DNA of 64,000 nucleotides from the NCBI RefSeq assembly GCF_000003815.2, contig NC_049990.1, positions 1,727,819-1,791,818 of the forward strand, written 5' to 3'. Below are positions 27,601 to 35,999 of the stretch, in pieces. Origin of the DNA: Branchiostoma floridae (lineage: Eukaryota > Chordata > Leptocardii > Amphioxiformes > Branchiostomatidae). The notes below the pieces were generated by a model. It did not search any database, had not been told where the DNA came from, and saw only the letters and a list, made by a program, of their open reading frames with translations. Numbering within the stretch: position 1 is the first letter of the stretch; the number at the start of each line of letters is the position of its first letter. The position numbers and the translations under genes were made by a program.

Positions 27601-30600
27601 CACTCAAAATGTCAGGAAGTAAATCTCCAATGAAATGGCAGACTGCATACAGCATTAAATTTCTGCATGTATTTCCTGCAAGTGCTACAGATCAATAAAC
27701 TACAAAGTACATTGGAAACATACCTTGTATCTTGCAGCTGCATGGGACTTCTGAAAGAGAGAGAGGCCTCCAGAGAAAAGCAATTCAAGTGACTGTGTAG
27801 ATCTATCTTAGAGAATAAAAAATGGATATCTTACTGTGCCTCCAAAACTTCCAAGTGGGCGTGATGTCTGTAAGTCGAGCCGGTATGAACTGGATGTGAG
27901 GTCAGGTCGGCATGACGACACTGTGGAAGGGGAAGTCATGGGGGCAGATGAGACCCACAGATAGCAGGGCAGATAACAGTAGCGTGCCCTTATATGTTCC
28001 CATGGGTGAAGACTGTACTAGGAGTCTATAGCTCAGGAAGTCCTTGTAACTGAGTGTAACTTCTCTCAGATCAGCTGAATTGTGAACTAATCATGGCTGT
28101 TCAGAAGAAGTAGTATGGGTGTGGTTGAGAGTCCGGCAGATAGCAGGGAGCTTTAAAGTACATGTACCTTTATTCGAATTGCAACAGGTACAATACAATG
28201 TGGACACTATACTAGTAGGCTGGTAGCAGGAGTGTGCCCTTATCTGTTCCCATGTGTGAAGACTGTACTAGGAGTCTATAGCTCAGGAAGTCCTTGTAAC
28301 TGAGTGTAACTAATCTCAGATCAGCTGGTGGATCGTAAACTGGCTATCATGGCCGTTCAGGAAAAGTCACTGTATAGTCATGGATGCTGCTGAGAGTCCG
28401 ACAGATAGCAATTTTGGAACATACCCTTTTTGTTAAGGTTTTGTTTTCTGACTTCAAGTTTCCGGGGATAAATGATACTTCATAACCTTAAACACTTTCG
28501 TTAATTAGTGATGTCAGTCTGCTGATAGTCTGTATGGATCAGGAGGTCATGGGTTCGAATCCTGGTCTAGTGAGTTTGTGTTCAGGTTCGAATCTTGACT
28601 CTGGATCTAGAGTTAGATGGCTTGAATCCTAGTCAATGCAGTGAAGAGGTCATGGTTACTTTGAATCCTAGTATAGCAGTAGCAGTCTGGATGATGATGT
28701 TATGAGTTCCAATCCCTGTTTGCATGGCTTCTGTGTTCAGATTGTCATGTTACTGTTAGGTCAGAATCCCGCAGTGGAACAGCTGGGATCTATAGGCAGT
28801 CCTGGGTTCGAATCTTGATCTAGCAGTCTGAATTAGGAGGTCCCGAGTTCCAATCCTTCAGTCTGGTAGTCAGGATTAGGAAGTCATGGGTTCAAATCCC
28901 AGTCAACAGCATGATCTAAATCTTGCATGGTGGAAGCTGCTGGTGACCCAGTTCTTCAGAGAGGAAGTTCTGTCCTGTGTTTTTGGCAACCTTGAGCTTG
29001 GAAATGAACCGGTCACACATGTGTTCAATTTGTGGAGAGTTATAAGGGTTAACGTTCAACTTGTTACCTACCCTTTAGTCACCAAGACTTCAAACATGCA
29101 GTCCTTTGGATTTGTTTGTTTGTTTGTTTGTTTGTTTGTTTGTTTGTTTTATTGGGATCATCTCAGTTAGTGTAACAGTTACATATCATTTCACTAGTCT
29201 ACATAGAGTCTGTTAAGATTGTGATTGTGAACATTGTATAATACTTCTAAGTACCATACAATCTTTACAATCACAATTTTCATACCAACTGTAGAAACTA
29301 TTTGCGCTGCACCAAATGTATACAGTGTCACTTAATGTTTATCTTTAGTTTGCATGAAACAATGCCCTTCTTTTCACCCCACAGTAATGCATGCAAACTG
29401 TGGCATAGGTCAGACTTCCGGACCTACTGGAATCCTGACTTGTGATGTAGTTGCAGTTAACTTCTAGGGATTTTTGGTCATCAGATATTGTGGGTTCTGA
29501 TCTATAAGTATAAGTTTATTCTGTATGTTTAACCAGACACAATAATAAGACAGGCTGTACAAGCTATGGGAAATAGCATGAAGACCATTCCAAGCACATC
29601 TGGTTTGTAGAATATAAGGATATTTTATTGATAGGAGAATTCTTTCACGCAACCAATTTATAATCACTTTGCTTATGTTACAATGTCTCTCAGACCTTCC
29701 TCAGAGCTTCTCAGACTGGATTTCAGAAGCAGAACTCTGAGGAAGGTGTCTGATAGACATTGAAGCGTACGCAAAGTGAGTACAAATTGGTAACGTGTAA
29801 AAGAATCCTGTATCATGCAGACCCTCTCCTATAAGAGACATAAAGCAGGACGCACCTTTTAAGACCTTGTTGCTGTGTGAAATCTAGTTTATAGCTAAGC
29901 CTGGGAAATTCTGCTACCCTCTGCCTGCTTCAAATCAGTCAGGAAGTTCCTTGCACAGCTTGTAACCAACTTGACTCCTGTTTGTATTATACATTTCCCT
30001 TAGAGCACAGACTGCAGATCTATAACATGTGATGAGTTAAGGGGCTGGTTATGGGATGTACGGTAGATCGTGAAATATCTGCTGTGGTTTTATTTTCCTG
30101 TTTTTGCGGTGCCTTTCTGTGTGTCTTGTGATATCGAAAATAGTTGCTTCTGTGTTGAAGTATTGTTTTGACGAAAGACGTAAAACAATTAGCATATTGA
30201 ACCTCCTTTTTACTCATACCATGAAACTGATTCCCCCCTAAAATAACTAATTTCACGGTATACAGATGTAGGTCTAGAATGTGACCTGGTGTACAAATTG
30301 TGTCGAAGGTCAGACGTCCTGGCCTGTGGTATGGGCTCGTGGTTAGGGGATGGATATAACCATAGATGGATCAGACAGTCGTGGGTTCCAATCCTGCAGT
30401 CTGCAATGTGAGATAATCATGGTTATCTCCATGAAAATTGGAGATATTGTTTTGGGTGGGAAAAGAAAGGAAAGTGCTCACAGAAGAGCAAGTTTTCCAC
30501 TGGTTGACTGGTTGTGACAGAGAAGACAGGATGCTATATACAGTATTTACAGGTTCAATGTACCGGGGAAATTCCCCTAGCTCTTTACGACAAGCGCAAT

Positions 30601-33600
30601 GAACAGTGGACCATGGCTTAACATTTTTTCCTAAGGACTGCAACCCTTTACAACTAGCTGGAAACAAACTCACGGCTACTATAGTTCCAGAGTCAGGGCC
30701 ACTAAACCATTGGACTATGCATGCTACGTATGCTAGAGAACCATACAACTGACTTGACTTGGCCCAGCAGTACTGCCATGGTATGTGGTACAAATGGATG
30801 CTACAAATAGTGTAACACAGGAGGGATTTCAATTAGTCTCAGCTCATTAAGGCAGGATTAATTACCCGGCACTAATTAGCTGGAACATCGGAATCACATC
30901 AGATACAGGCAACAGTTGATTAAAATGTCATTTGGTTTGTAGGAGCTGAAATATACACAGCATTCCGGAAGAAGTATTGTATAAAGGCTATTAGTTTCCA
31001 CATTTTGCATATACTTTTTATTAGTAAGGGTTCAGTCAGGGTTTGTGTGTCATGATAGAAGTGGAAGAGAGTGTCGCATTTATTGGATTTTAATCAATAA
31101 TTATTAATCAACCAATCAAAGACTCAATCAATCAATCAATCTATTAGTTTGTTGATAAGAAATTAGAAATGTGTGGAGGCCAAGAGTTCAAGCAAAAACT
31201 GAAATATTATCAGATACATGATAATGTTTTTAATCGTCTAACTTGAAAATAATTGAGTTGAAAATGACTGTATTCCCTCCAGAGTGCACCAAGACAAAAG
31301 CCAGGTCATTAGGGTTTATTTTCATTATTCAATTTAAAGGTTTTCCAATCAAGCATATTTTGTCAAGTTGGAGCGCAAACAAACCAAATTTATGTGCCCA
31401 GTAGATGCTTTGTATGTGCCGTGCCGTACTTACTCAGTTCTGTAGTCTGTATACTTGAACTTGACAAATATCAGGCAGTTTCAGAATTACGACAAAGCAG
31501 TGCGCCAGTTGTCATGCACCATGTCCCTCTGTTTGCCAAATTAAGAAATCACAAACTAATCACAAAATCTCTTTTTAAATTGCCACATTAATTCGTCAGA
31601 AGGTAATTTAATTAAGGGAAGCACTCAGGGGTATAAGACTAATTATGCTAGCTGTTAAATAGTAATGTGCAAACAATCGAGCTGAAACTTTGCAACATTT
31701 ATTTTGTGGTATTGATATATGTGCAGTTCCTATTGTACATTGTGTACATGAGTCTGTATTATGCTGTCATTTCTGGTGAGTGTGTATGATATGTATAAAA
31801 ATTTGAATAAAAATCCTGGCTTGTTTTTCTAGTGAACAGTGAACAGATAAGCATTACAGCTGAATTGTTGCAAGAGAAAACAGGAAAAAAACTGCAACGA
31901 CTACTTTCAAGTTATAACAATCGAATCTCTTACTTTAGTTATACATTGTACTCAATTTTGACATCTTTGTCCCCAGTTTGCAGCAGACTATCCAAAGAAG
32001 AAGCTGACAAAAATCATTGACACAAGAGAAGACATGGGAAACTACAGTGACTTCTTAAATATTTCCTTACCTTGCTGACATACCTTGTGTCTTATTTTCC
32101 CCAGTTTGCGGCAGAGTATGCAGAAAAGAAGCTGACAGAAGTCTTAGAACAGAGGTTGACGCGAGAAGACGCAGCAAAGAACCACGAGGACCATTTCACC
32201 ATCCTCACAGACGAGATTCTGTCGGTGGACAAGAAATTGGTCACAGCAGCAAAAACACAGAACGACGTAGCTGGTAAGGACATCAGGCCACACCGATTTA
32301 ATTTCTTGGTTCATGGATTTTTTGATAAAAAATATGGAGCGAGAGGGCGAAATAAAAATAAAAATAAAAATTGTAAAATGGTTGGGGTAAAGGTAACGGC
32401 TAATCCAAAACATAAAGAAAAAAAGTTTTCAGCTTGAAAAAAAAACAAAAACACTATTTCTGTACAGTAATAGCACCTGTACCCACACTTTAAGGAGCTT
32501 ATAATATAAAGGCCAATTTGCTACACCAGAAAGTTGGTGAATGGTTTCATTAATGGTGAAAATTTGCTGAGTGGTAATTTTTATCTTTATTTTTTTTCCC
32601 ATAAAATTGGAGCGAGCGAATCCGTGAACCAAGAAATTAAATCGGTGTGGCCTCAGATTCTGTTTTTGTAAGGGCCACACTCGATTGCATTTCCTAAGCT
32701 TGGCTCTCACGATTTCTCATACTTGCAGCAAGCATTAAAAGTCAGGGCTGGGAGAAAAACTTGAATCTGGGTGGCCAGTGGAGTCACATACAGTCATGTA
32801 GCTTTCAATTAGAATTTTTATTCAGCCTGCTTTCTATTGATTCAGAAGTAAAAACACTGCTTGTCATATCTAATGAAGGATAAATGAATCTATTATGCAC
32901 AAAATTAACGTTTGGCATAGAAAGACAAGACTTTAGTGTCCTTATGGATTTCACTTTACTTTGTTCAACTCTATTGTGATCTATCACTCGAGTTTGGGCT
33001 AGCCAAAAAAAAATTACAAAACTATGAAAAAAAGATAATCCCTACGTACCTACCGACCCTACTTTTTTCAGGACTGAAACAGGAAACACAATATTTTTTC
33101 CCCATATAGGCCTACATTCCGCACAATTCAGCCCCTGGCTGCAAAGAGAGAGTAGTTGGCCCACCCAATAAAACCAGATTCATTGGTTTTCCTCCCAGCC
33201 CTCTGTCTTTATCTTGACCTCTTGATAGATCATTTTACCATAAGTATCTGAGAACCATGTAAATGAACTGATAGAGCCTAAAACTGGAAATGAGTTTGCC
33301 AGACACAGTATTATGACATATGGGTAATGGCTCCGTGAGGGAAGTTCAGTGTACGGAAGTCATAATGGAAAGTTTAGCTGAGCCATCAATAATGTAACGT
33401 GGGTTAGCAAAGGAAGCACAGGAAATGAAAGGATTTGGTAAAGCTTACTTGCATGTAACTATTGTAAGCATTATGTATAGTCTGTGTATTTTTGATAGGG
33501 GTAGTATCAATTGCAGGCATACATGTACATGCACAGCAGAACACATTTGTTGATTTTATGAATTATACTTTAACATAGATTTTGAACATGGATTAATTTG

Positions 33601-34481
33601 CTCAGTAGGGGACCAAACAATGCTCTTCATATGTTGGTGCAGTAAGTATAGCACATCATGCACGTTATGTTGGTGTAGTTGTAAGTATAGCACAATGCTC
33701 AAATAAGTTTGAAGCTGCTACAAAAGAAGACTGTTAAACATGTTAATATATTATGTTTTATAATATTTCAAAATATGTCATGAAACTGCCTGCCCAATGC
33801 CCCAAAAGCATTGAAAAGTATTCTGTCAGATAGCTAGGGTGTAATCCCACATTAGATTGGGTTTTTCAGATTATCTTTAGGTAAAAATGTTCAAAACTTT
33901 ATAGTTTTTTCAGTTTAAAAGATTCTAAATGTTTGTAACTGTTTCCCTCTCCAGGCACGACAGCATTGGTGGCGTTGTTAGAAGACAACCAGCTGACCGT
34001 CGCGAACGTCGGGGACTCGCGAGGCGTCATCTGCGACGCGGAGGGTCGGGCGATCCCGCTCTCGTTCGACCACAAACCGCAGATCCTAAAGGAGCGCAAG
34101 AGGATAAAGAAGGCGGGGGGGTTCATTAGTTATAACGGGGTGTGGAGGGTGCAGGGAGTGCTGGCGACCTCGCGTGCCTTAGGGGACTATCCGTTGAAAG
34201 ACAGGAGTTACATCGTCGCAGACCCGGACATTCTGTCGTTCGACTTGAGGGACATCAGGCCGCAGTTCATGATCCTCGCCACTGATGGATTGTGGGATGC
34301 GTTTAGCAACGAGGAGGCGGTGGATTTTATTAAGGAGCGACTCGACGAGCCGCACTTTGGCGCGAAGAGTATCACGTTACAGGCGTTCTACCGAGGCTCG
34401 CTGGATAATATTACGGTTATGGTGGTGAACTTTCGCGCAAAGAGGGGGAACAAAAACGGTTTCAGGGAGACGTCGGTGTAG
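7936..34481 (+). CDS. PPM1L: PP2C-family Ser/Thr phosphatase, PPM1L orthologue (4 coding exons, 370 aa)
   Basis: Exons: 7936-8279, 9229-9301, 32105-32273, 33955-34481 (TAG stop); phases join exactly to 370 aa, against 360 in human. Metal-dependent (Mg/Mn) phosphatases of this family dephosphorylate Ser/Thr residues; mammalian PPM1L is membrane-anchored at the ER and acts on stress-kinase (TAK1/ASK1) and ceramide-transport (CERT) signalling. What is seen: an N-terminal hydrophobic anchor (about residues 16-34, RPETW then a membrane segment), RREHMEDR (to residue 115), the FDGHGG metal motif (133-138), VANVGDSRG (211-219), DGLWDAFSNEE (metal Asp 306) and DNITVMVV (from 346). All catalytic motifs are intact. 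The ATG at 7936 follows a GC-rich leader and gives the expected N-terminal anchor. Splice sites are AG|GTACGT, GAC|GTAAGT and CTG|GTAAGG. Intron 2 is 22.8 kb and hosts an antisense LRR gene. A decayed copy of the start of exon 3 precedes the real exon 3. Confidence 0.93.
9415..9695. repeat. Tandem duplication, two copies of about 130 bp (PPM1L intron 2)
   Basis: GTTAAA-AGATTTGTTCAG, GGATGCCA-ACTGTTTCCAG and CTACAGCAGGCACCCCTGAGTTA occur in order twice, at about 9415-9545 and 9546-9680. Confidence 0.65.
9800..9865. repeat. Single copy of the 56-bp GAAGCTGGTGTGTTACGCCGAA repeat
   Basis: It is one unit of the same sequence that forms a six-copy array at 35671-35980, ending in GATACAGATACAG. Confidence 0.7.
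10008..10108. repeat. About 90-bp interspersed repeat, copy 1
   Basis: TCTGTGTAACGCAAACTCCG through GGCCTGAGAAGCGCGATTAAATC matches the segment at 19371-19461 (TCTGTGTAATGCAAACTC to AAGCGCAATCAAATCAGG). The class is not identified. Confidence 0.6.
11011..11202. mobile_element. CTGTAAATGCA-type MITE, copy 1
   Basis: The ends are CTGTAAATGCATTTACTTTC and CATTTCTGCATTACAG, flanked by TA (11009-11010, 11203-11204). The internal body is a long imperfect palindrome of CGCGGTGG / CCACCGCG blocks, shared with copies at 18773-18970 and 63235-63442. Terminal repeats with TA flanks suggest a Tc1/mariner-type non-autonomous element. Confidence 0.75.
11224..11735. repeat. 39-bp minisatellite, about 13 copies (PPM1L intron 2)
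   Basis: The unit begins GTAGCCTCCACCAGGCCTTC and is 39 bp long, a multiple of three, with very low divergence. Minus-strand reading gives a 13-residue repeat, GGYDPRTPVGRPG. One unit near 11540 has an extra C that shifts the frame, and no splice context is visible, so I treat it as a non-coding VNTR with a coincidental open frame. Confidence 0.9.
12288..12775. repeat. Tandem array of about 125-bp units with an embedded (CA)n tract
   Basis: ATGTGCT(A/G)TGTGTTCAG, AGGGTCTGCA, CTGAAACACACCATTTTTTTC and CAGGCCTAGCCCCTATTACA recur 4-5 times. A (CA)n microsatellite occupies about 12583-12663 within one unit. Confidence 0.75.
13060..13135 (-). mobile_element. tRNA-derived SINE fragment
   Basis: On the minus strand GTGGCGCAACGGTTAGAGCG (A-box-like) is followed about 25 bp later by GTCCTGGGTTTGATAC (B-box-like). 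It does not fold into a complete tRNA cloverleaf, so it is called as a SINE remnant. Confidence 0.55.
13380..13553. mobile_element. pogo/Tigger-like MITE (CAGTRGAAGC family), copy 1
   Basis: The 174-bp element has ends CAGTGGAAGCCAGTTAATTG and CAATTAAGCGGCTTCCACTG and is flanked by TA. CAGT termini with TA duplication are typical of pogo/Tigger elements. Other copies are at 20096, 24133, 53398 and 59754. Confidence 0.85.
13835..14525. repeat. Tandem repeat of about 240-bp units, up to three copies
   Basis: TTCCATTTCCTTTCTGAAATA, AAACAGAACAAAAAGCTATC, AAGTACAATTCCAC and GGACACAGCCATAGAAAAGT recur in order at about 14155-14310 and 14385-14520. A more diverged version starts near 13835. Confidence 0.65.
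14931..15244. mobile_element. hAT-like MITE (GTGCAAAATAC ends), copy 1
   Basis: CAGCGTGCAAAATACCCACT at one end and AGTATTTTGTACTCTG at the other form imperfect inverted repeats around many internal TTGCAC motifs. It shares the whole body with the element at 43331-43590. Confidence 0.6.
15573..15653. repeat. Perfect 33-bp hairpin with a 15-nt loop
   Basis: 15573-15605 (starts TGAATAAAGAGACTC) is the exact reverse complement of 15621-15653. The arm contains AATAAAGAGACTCTTT and lies beside CCTGATGAAACTG (minus strand), a pairing common at LINE 3' ends, so a fold-back copy of a LINE tail is likely. Confidence 0.7.
16906..17111. mobile_element. 206-bp MITE, TA-flanked, 20-bp inverted ends
   Basis: ATGCTAGTTCACCTTTATCC at 16906 is mirrored by GGATAAAGGTGAACTAGCGT ending at 17111, with TA at 16904-16905 and 17112-17113. 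Confidence 0.75.
17571..17650 (+). mobile_element. Possible tRNA-derived SINE fragment
   Basis: CCTTAGTGGTTAGAGAGAGG resembles a tRNA A box, but the downstream B-box equivalent (GGTCGAGAGGTC) is degenerate. Confidence 0.3.
18101..18382. mobile_element. GGCCTAGG-type MITE, copy 1
   Basis: The left end GGCCTAGGGAAAAAATGTTG and right end ACACCTTTTTTCCCCTATGCC are imperfect inverted repeats, with TTTCCTGTTTC / GAAACAGGAAA blocks internal to them. Related copies lie at 22869-23254, about 32719-33113 and about 60440-60670. Confidence 0.65.
18773..18970. mobile_element. CTGTAAATGCA-type MITE, copy 2
   Basis: The ends CTGTAAATGCA and TGCATTTACAG are flanked by TA. The body has CGCGGTGG / CCACCGCG palindromic blocks as in the copies at 11011 and 63235. 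Confidence 0.8.
19180..20095. repeat. Tandem repeat of about 300-bp units, three copies
   Basis: GTCAGCTGTTTGTAGAGG, TGGAAGTTTACCAAGAATG, GTATTTTTGTGTGAAGTTGAG and GTGAACATTTTGTGAT recur at about 19180, 19550 and 19860. The first copy is interrupted at 19371-19461 by the interspersed repeat also found at 10008. Confidence 0.75.
20096..20269. mobile_element. pogo/Tigger-like MITE, copy 2
   Basis: CAGCAGAAGCCGCTTAATTG to CTGGCTTCTACTG with TA flanks at 20094-20095 and 20270-20271; same 174-bp length as copy 1. Confidence 0.85.
20820..22380. repeat. Diverged tandem array of about 170-180-bp units
   Basis: Each unit contains a form of GTCTGTACCAATCTCAGCTG, CCCTAAGAGTAAGA, GAAGAAGGCTGTATAAAGTTG, a GAATGAAAGGCATTCATTTT or CACACAGACAGTCTGAAAAGC block, and TTCCATGAATGTGGCAT. 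About six units are present, one of them split by the element at 21186-21804. Confidence 0.75.
21186..21804. mobile_element. 619-bp hAT-like element with GCGCGTTAAAA subterminal repeats
   Basis: The left end starts GGGTTGGGATTTTGTGCGCG and the right end is its near reverse complement. Near each end are 3-4 copies of GCGCGTTAAAA / TTTTAACGCGC. The flanks are CACAGTAT (21178-21185) and CACAGAAT (21805-21812), an 8-bp duplication with one mismatch. The paralogous unit near 22313 reads CACAGCATAAGTC with no insertion, which serves as an empty site. There is no transposase frame. Confidence 0.75.
22420..22512 (-). mobile_element. tRNA-derived SINE fragment
   Basis: The minus strand has TTGGTGTAATGGTTAGC (A-box-like) and, about 55 bp on, CTGGGTTTGAATCACG (B-box-like), with an over-long middle. 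It is not a functional tRNA. Confidence 0.5.
22869..23254. mobile_element. GGCCTAGG-type MITE, copy 2
   Basis: AGGCCAAGGAAATAAAATGTTGTG at the left and CACAATATTTTTTCAGAAGGCC at the right are inverted repeats. The body (TCTAATGAAGGATAA, GACAGGTGTCCTCATGCATTT) matches copies 1 and 3. Confidence 0.7.
23802..23807 (-). terminator. Polyadenylation signal of the LRR gene
   Basis: AATAAA on the minus strand, 28 nt after the TGA stop at 23836-23838. This implies a very short 3'UTR. Confidence 0.6.
23836..27444 (-). CDS. Leucine-rich-repeat single-pass transmembrane protein (3 exons, 842 aa), nested in PPM1L intron 2
   Basis: Exons on the minus strand: 27236-27444, 24617-26681, 23836-24090; splices TCAAG|GTACAT, AAAG|GTATCA and ACAG|GATGTT join in phase. 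Order: signal peptide (1-21, MDTKLKTLLLLLVV..), Cys-rich LRRNT (24-35, CEGDC..CTC), 12 leucine-rich repeats of 23-24 residues (about 50-335), LRRCT (about 336-403, NPWHCDCDM..), a transmembrane helix (404-422, AVLGIFFVILIILAIVLVV) and an Arg stop-transfer run. A tail of about 410 residues follows, with proline-rich SH3-ligand-like motifs KPPTRPPPPR, KPPSRPPPPL and LPPRP. This architecture is a cell-surface adhesion or recognition receptor with cytoplasmic SH3 contacts (inference). I cannot name an orthologue: there is no Ig or FN3 domain (unlike LINGO or AMIGO) and no TIR domain (unlike Toll). AATAAA (minus) at 23802-23807 is 28 nt past the stop. Exon 3 was chosen in the frame set by the splice; the other open frame there is a shadow. 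A broken copy of the end of exon 1 lies at 27064-27173. Confidence 0.85.
24133..24306. mobile_element. pogo/Tigger-like MITE, copy 3 (LRR gene intron 2)
   Basis: CAGTAGAAGCAAGTTAATTG to AAGCGGCTTCTACTG with TA flanks, 174 bp. It lies in the small intron between LRR exons 2 and 3. Confidence 0.85.
27064..27173 (-). pseudogene. Echo of the 3' part of LRR exon 1
   Basis: It matches the end of real exon 1 (27236-27340) from TGTTACGGCAAGAACCTCCG to the exon end, with about nine codon differences (roughly 5 silent, 4 replacement). The donor GT is lost (TCACAGTAG instead of TCAAGGTAC), so it cannot splice like the real exon. Confidence 0.8.
27961..28411. repeat. Tandem duplication of about 250 bp upstream of the LRR gene
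   Basis: GTGCCCTTAT-TGTTCCCATG, GAAGACTGTACTAGGAGTC, AGCTCAGGAAGTCCTTGTAAC and GAGAGTCCG-CAGATAGCA occur in order at about 27961-28150 and 28205-28411. It lies 0.5-1 kb upstream of the LRR start, so it may duplicate promoter DNA. Confidence 0.75.
28500..28915 (+). repeat. Degenerate array of B-box-like (GGTTCGAATCC) units
   Basis: GGGTTCGAATCCTGGTCTA and variants (GGTTCGAATCTTGA, AGTTCCAATCC, GGTTCAAATCCCAGTC) recur about eight times with GGAGGTCATG-like leaders. Internal-promoter B boxes suggest tandemly degraded tRNA-derived SINE DNA. There are no complete tRNAs. Confidence 0.5.
29107..29149. repeat. (TTTG)n microsatellite
   Basis: About ten TTTG units in PPM1L intron 2. Confidence 0.9.
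29668..29790. repeat. Imperfect fold-back around CTGAGGAAGG
   Basis: ACAATGTCTCTCAGACCTTCC and CTGAGGAAGGTGTCTGATAGACATTG are imperfect inverted copies. The motif resembles 61958-61985 (CTGAGGAAGGTGTCAGACAG), suggesting a LINE-tail-derived repeat. Confidence 0.5.
30300..31970. other. Intronic DNA without recognised genes
   Basis: This is part of PPM1L intron 2. A tRNA-like GGGTTCCAATCCTGC occurs near 30385, and nothing else was recognised. Confidence 0.4.
31977..32036 (+). pseudogene. Echo of the start of PPM1L exon 3
   Basis: TTTGTCCCCAG|TTTGCAGCAGACTATCC precedes the real exon by 128 bp and mirrors TTTTCCCCAG|TTTGCGGCAGAG at 32105. It reads FAADYPKKKLTK against FAAEYAEKKLTE in the real exon, then loses similarity and hits a stop. 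There is an acceptor but no matching donor. Confidence 0.75.
32286..32652. mobile_element. PIF/Harbinger-like MITE, copy 1, 12 bp after the PPM1L exon 3 donor
   Basis: The ends GGCCACACCGATTTAATTTC and GAAATTAAATCGGTGTGGCC are inverted repeats. The target duplication is TCA (32283-32285, 32653-32655). A 3-bp duplication of TNA type and GG termini fit PIF/Harbinger. It starts only 12 nt inside PPM1L intron 3. It carries no gene; the open frame running from exon 3 into it is incidental. Confidence 0.8.
32719..33113. mobile_element. GGCCTAGG-type MITE, copy 3 (left end degraded)
   Basis: The right end GGAAACACAATATTTTTTCC..TAGGCC and the body (TCTAATGAAGGATAA, TTTAGTGTCCTTATGGATTTC) match copy 2. 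The left terminus is not recognisable. Confidence 0.6.
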
Positions 34482-35640
34482 GGGAGGGGGTTACTATGTC
34501 TGTAAATAACTTCATAATCATAGCATCATTCATTAGCTGTGGTACACTGTTGGCTCAATATTTTTGTTTGCATGTAGTTGGCCCTGCTTGAATCCATTTT
34601 GTCTCAAAATTTATTGTTTTCATAGATTTTGAACGAGCTCGCTGATTGGCCCAATTTGCCAAAGCCCTCTTTCGGAAGGGCATTCTGTCATCATCAACAT
34701 GGCCGACGCGAAAGCGGATGCTCGGACCCACTCGTAGTTAGCAAGCAAAAAATTGAGCTAGCAGTGACTGTGGAGGATGGTACCAGGGCTATAGCATCAT
34801 TGGAGAATGAAATTCTTCATACAAAACCAAACCCTACATGTAAGTTTCATCTAGTCAGTCATTTTATCTACCACAATGATCATGAGCACCTAAAGACAAG
34901 CCTTAGGGTTATATCTAAAATTTCTTTCTCTTAAAGGGTTGTCTCCCAACTCTAAAACTTGAGGAGACTGGAGACAAAACTGTTTTCCAACATTACTTGC
35001 GTTTCGGAACTTTGGAATCTTTTTCCAAACTGTTTAAATCAAAGGAAACTTTTACTTCTTGTGTCCCATTTTGTTCTGTTCTTTTTTGCGAAGAATAGAC
35101 TTTTTTTAGATCACAATTAACTTGGCATTTAATGATTGAATGAGATCATTGAATGAGTAATTTTGTAATATTAATCTGGTTATTGTAATCAGTGCCTGTC
35201 ATATTGCAATCTCGACTGAAAGAGTTAAAAAGGGTGATTCAGGTCATCGTTGCACATAAACTATTATGTAAAGTTGATGTGAATAATATTTCATGTCATT
35301 GTATAACCTGTACATTACAGCTAAATCTAACTACCACATCTGCAGTATAGTCTACTGCTCGTTATGTTAAAGTTTTATTATAATTTAGTAGTAAAGTCAC
35401 TATTTATGTGGAAAGTAATCTCGTCTAAAAGGGCTGTCATATTAAAAAGGAGATATGGTACCGTTGGTGAATGTTGGAAGAAGTGAAAATATTGTGAAGG
35501 AATATTGTGATAGGTTGCAAAAGGAATGTATCTTATAGGTGAGACGTATGGAAAGACTGTGCTACGATCTTGGTGACTGGAGTAGGGATACTGGGTAGTG
35601 TGATATTGGTTTAGGTGTGACGGGTTGTTCAGTGTAACAT
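34482..35640. other. PPM1L 3' flank and probable 3'UTR
   Basis: AT-rich sequence after the PPM1L stop. No clear polyadenylation signal could be singled out. Confidence 0.4.
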
Positions 35641-35670
35641 AGCCAGCTGCTGCCGCGCCATGTGCCTGCG

Positions 35671-35985
35671 GAAGCTGGTTTGTTACGCCGAAGAGCGGTT
35701 ATACCGGCTATACAGATACAGAAGCTGGTGTGTTAAGCCGAAGGGCGGTTATACAGGCTGCATAGATACAGATACAGAAGCTGGTGTGTTACGCCGAAAG
35801 GCGGTTATACCGGCTATATAGATACAGATACAGAAGCTGGTGTGTTACGCCGAAAGGCGGTTATACCGGCTATATAGATACAGATACAGAAGCTGGTGTG
35901 TTACGCCGAAAGGCGGTTATACCGGCTATGTACTAGATACAAAAGCTGGTGTGTTACACTGAAGAGCCATTATACGGGCTGAACA
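35671..35985. repeat. 56-bp minisatellite, six units
   Basis: Units start at 35671, 35721, 35777, 35833, 35889 and 35943. Each is GAAGCTGGTGTGTTACGCCG, AA(A/G)GGCGGTTATACCGGCTAT, ATAGATACAGATACA. GCCGAAAGGC and GCCGAA..ACCGGC give internal dyads. A single unit is at 9800. Confidence 0.9.
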
Positions 35986-35999
35986 TTTAGAGTCGGAAT

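Noticed and set aside
28500..28910. Cluster of tRNA genes
   Set aside because: Only B-box-like pieces recur; no acceptor stems, anticodon arms or A boxes at tRNA spacing.
32274..32437. Extension of PPM1L exon 3 into the following open frame
   Set aside because: The frame runs through a GTAAGG donor into a Harbinger-like MITE; the next real exon joins in phase at 33955.
34629..34934. Small gene after PPM1L (MADAKADARTHS start)
   Set aside because: The ATG-initiated frame stops after 12 codons; the longer frame has no recognisable protein features.
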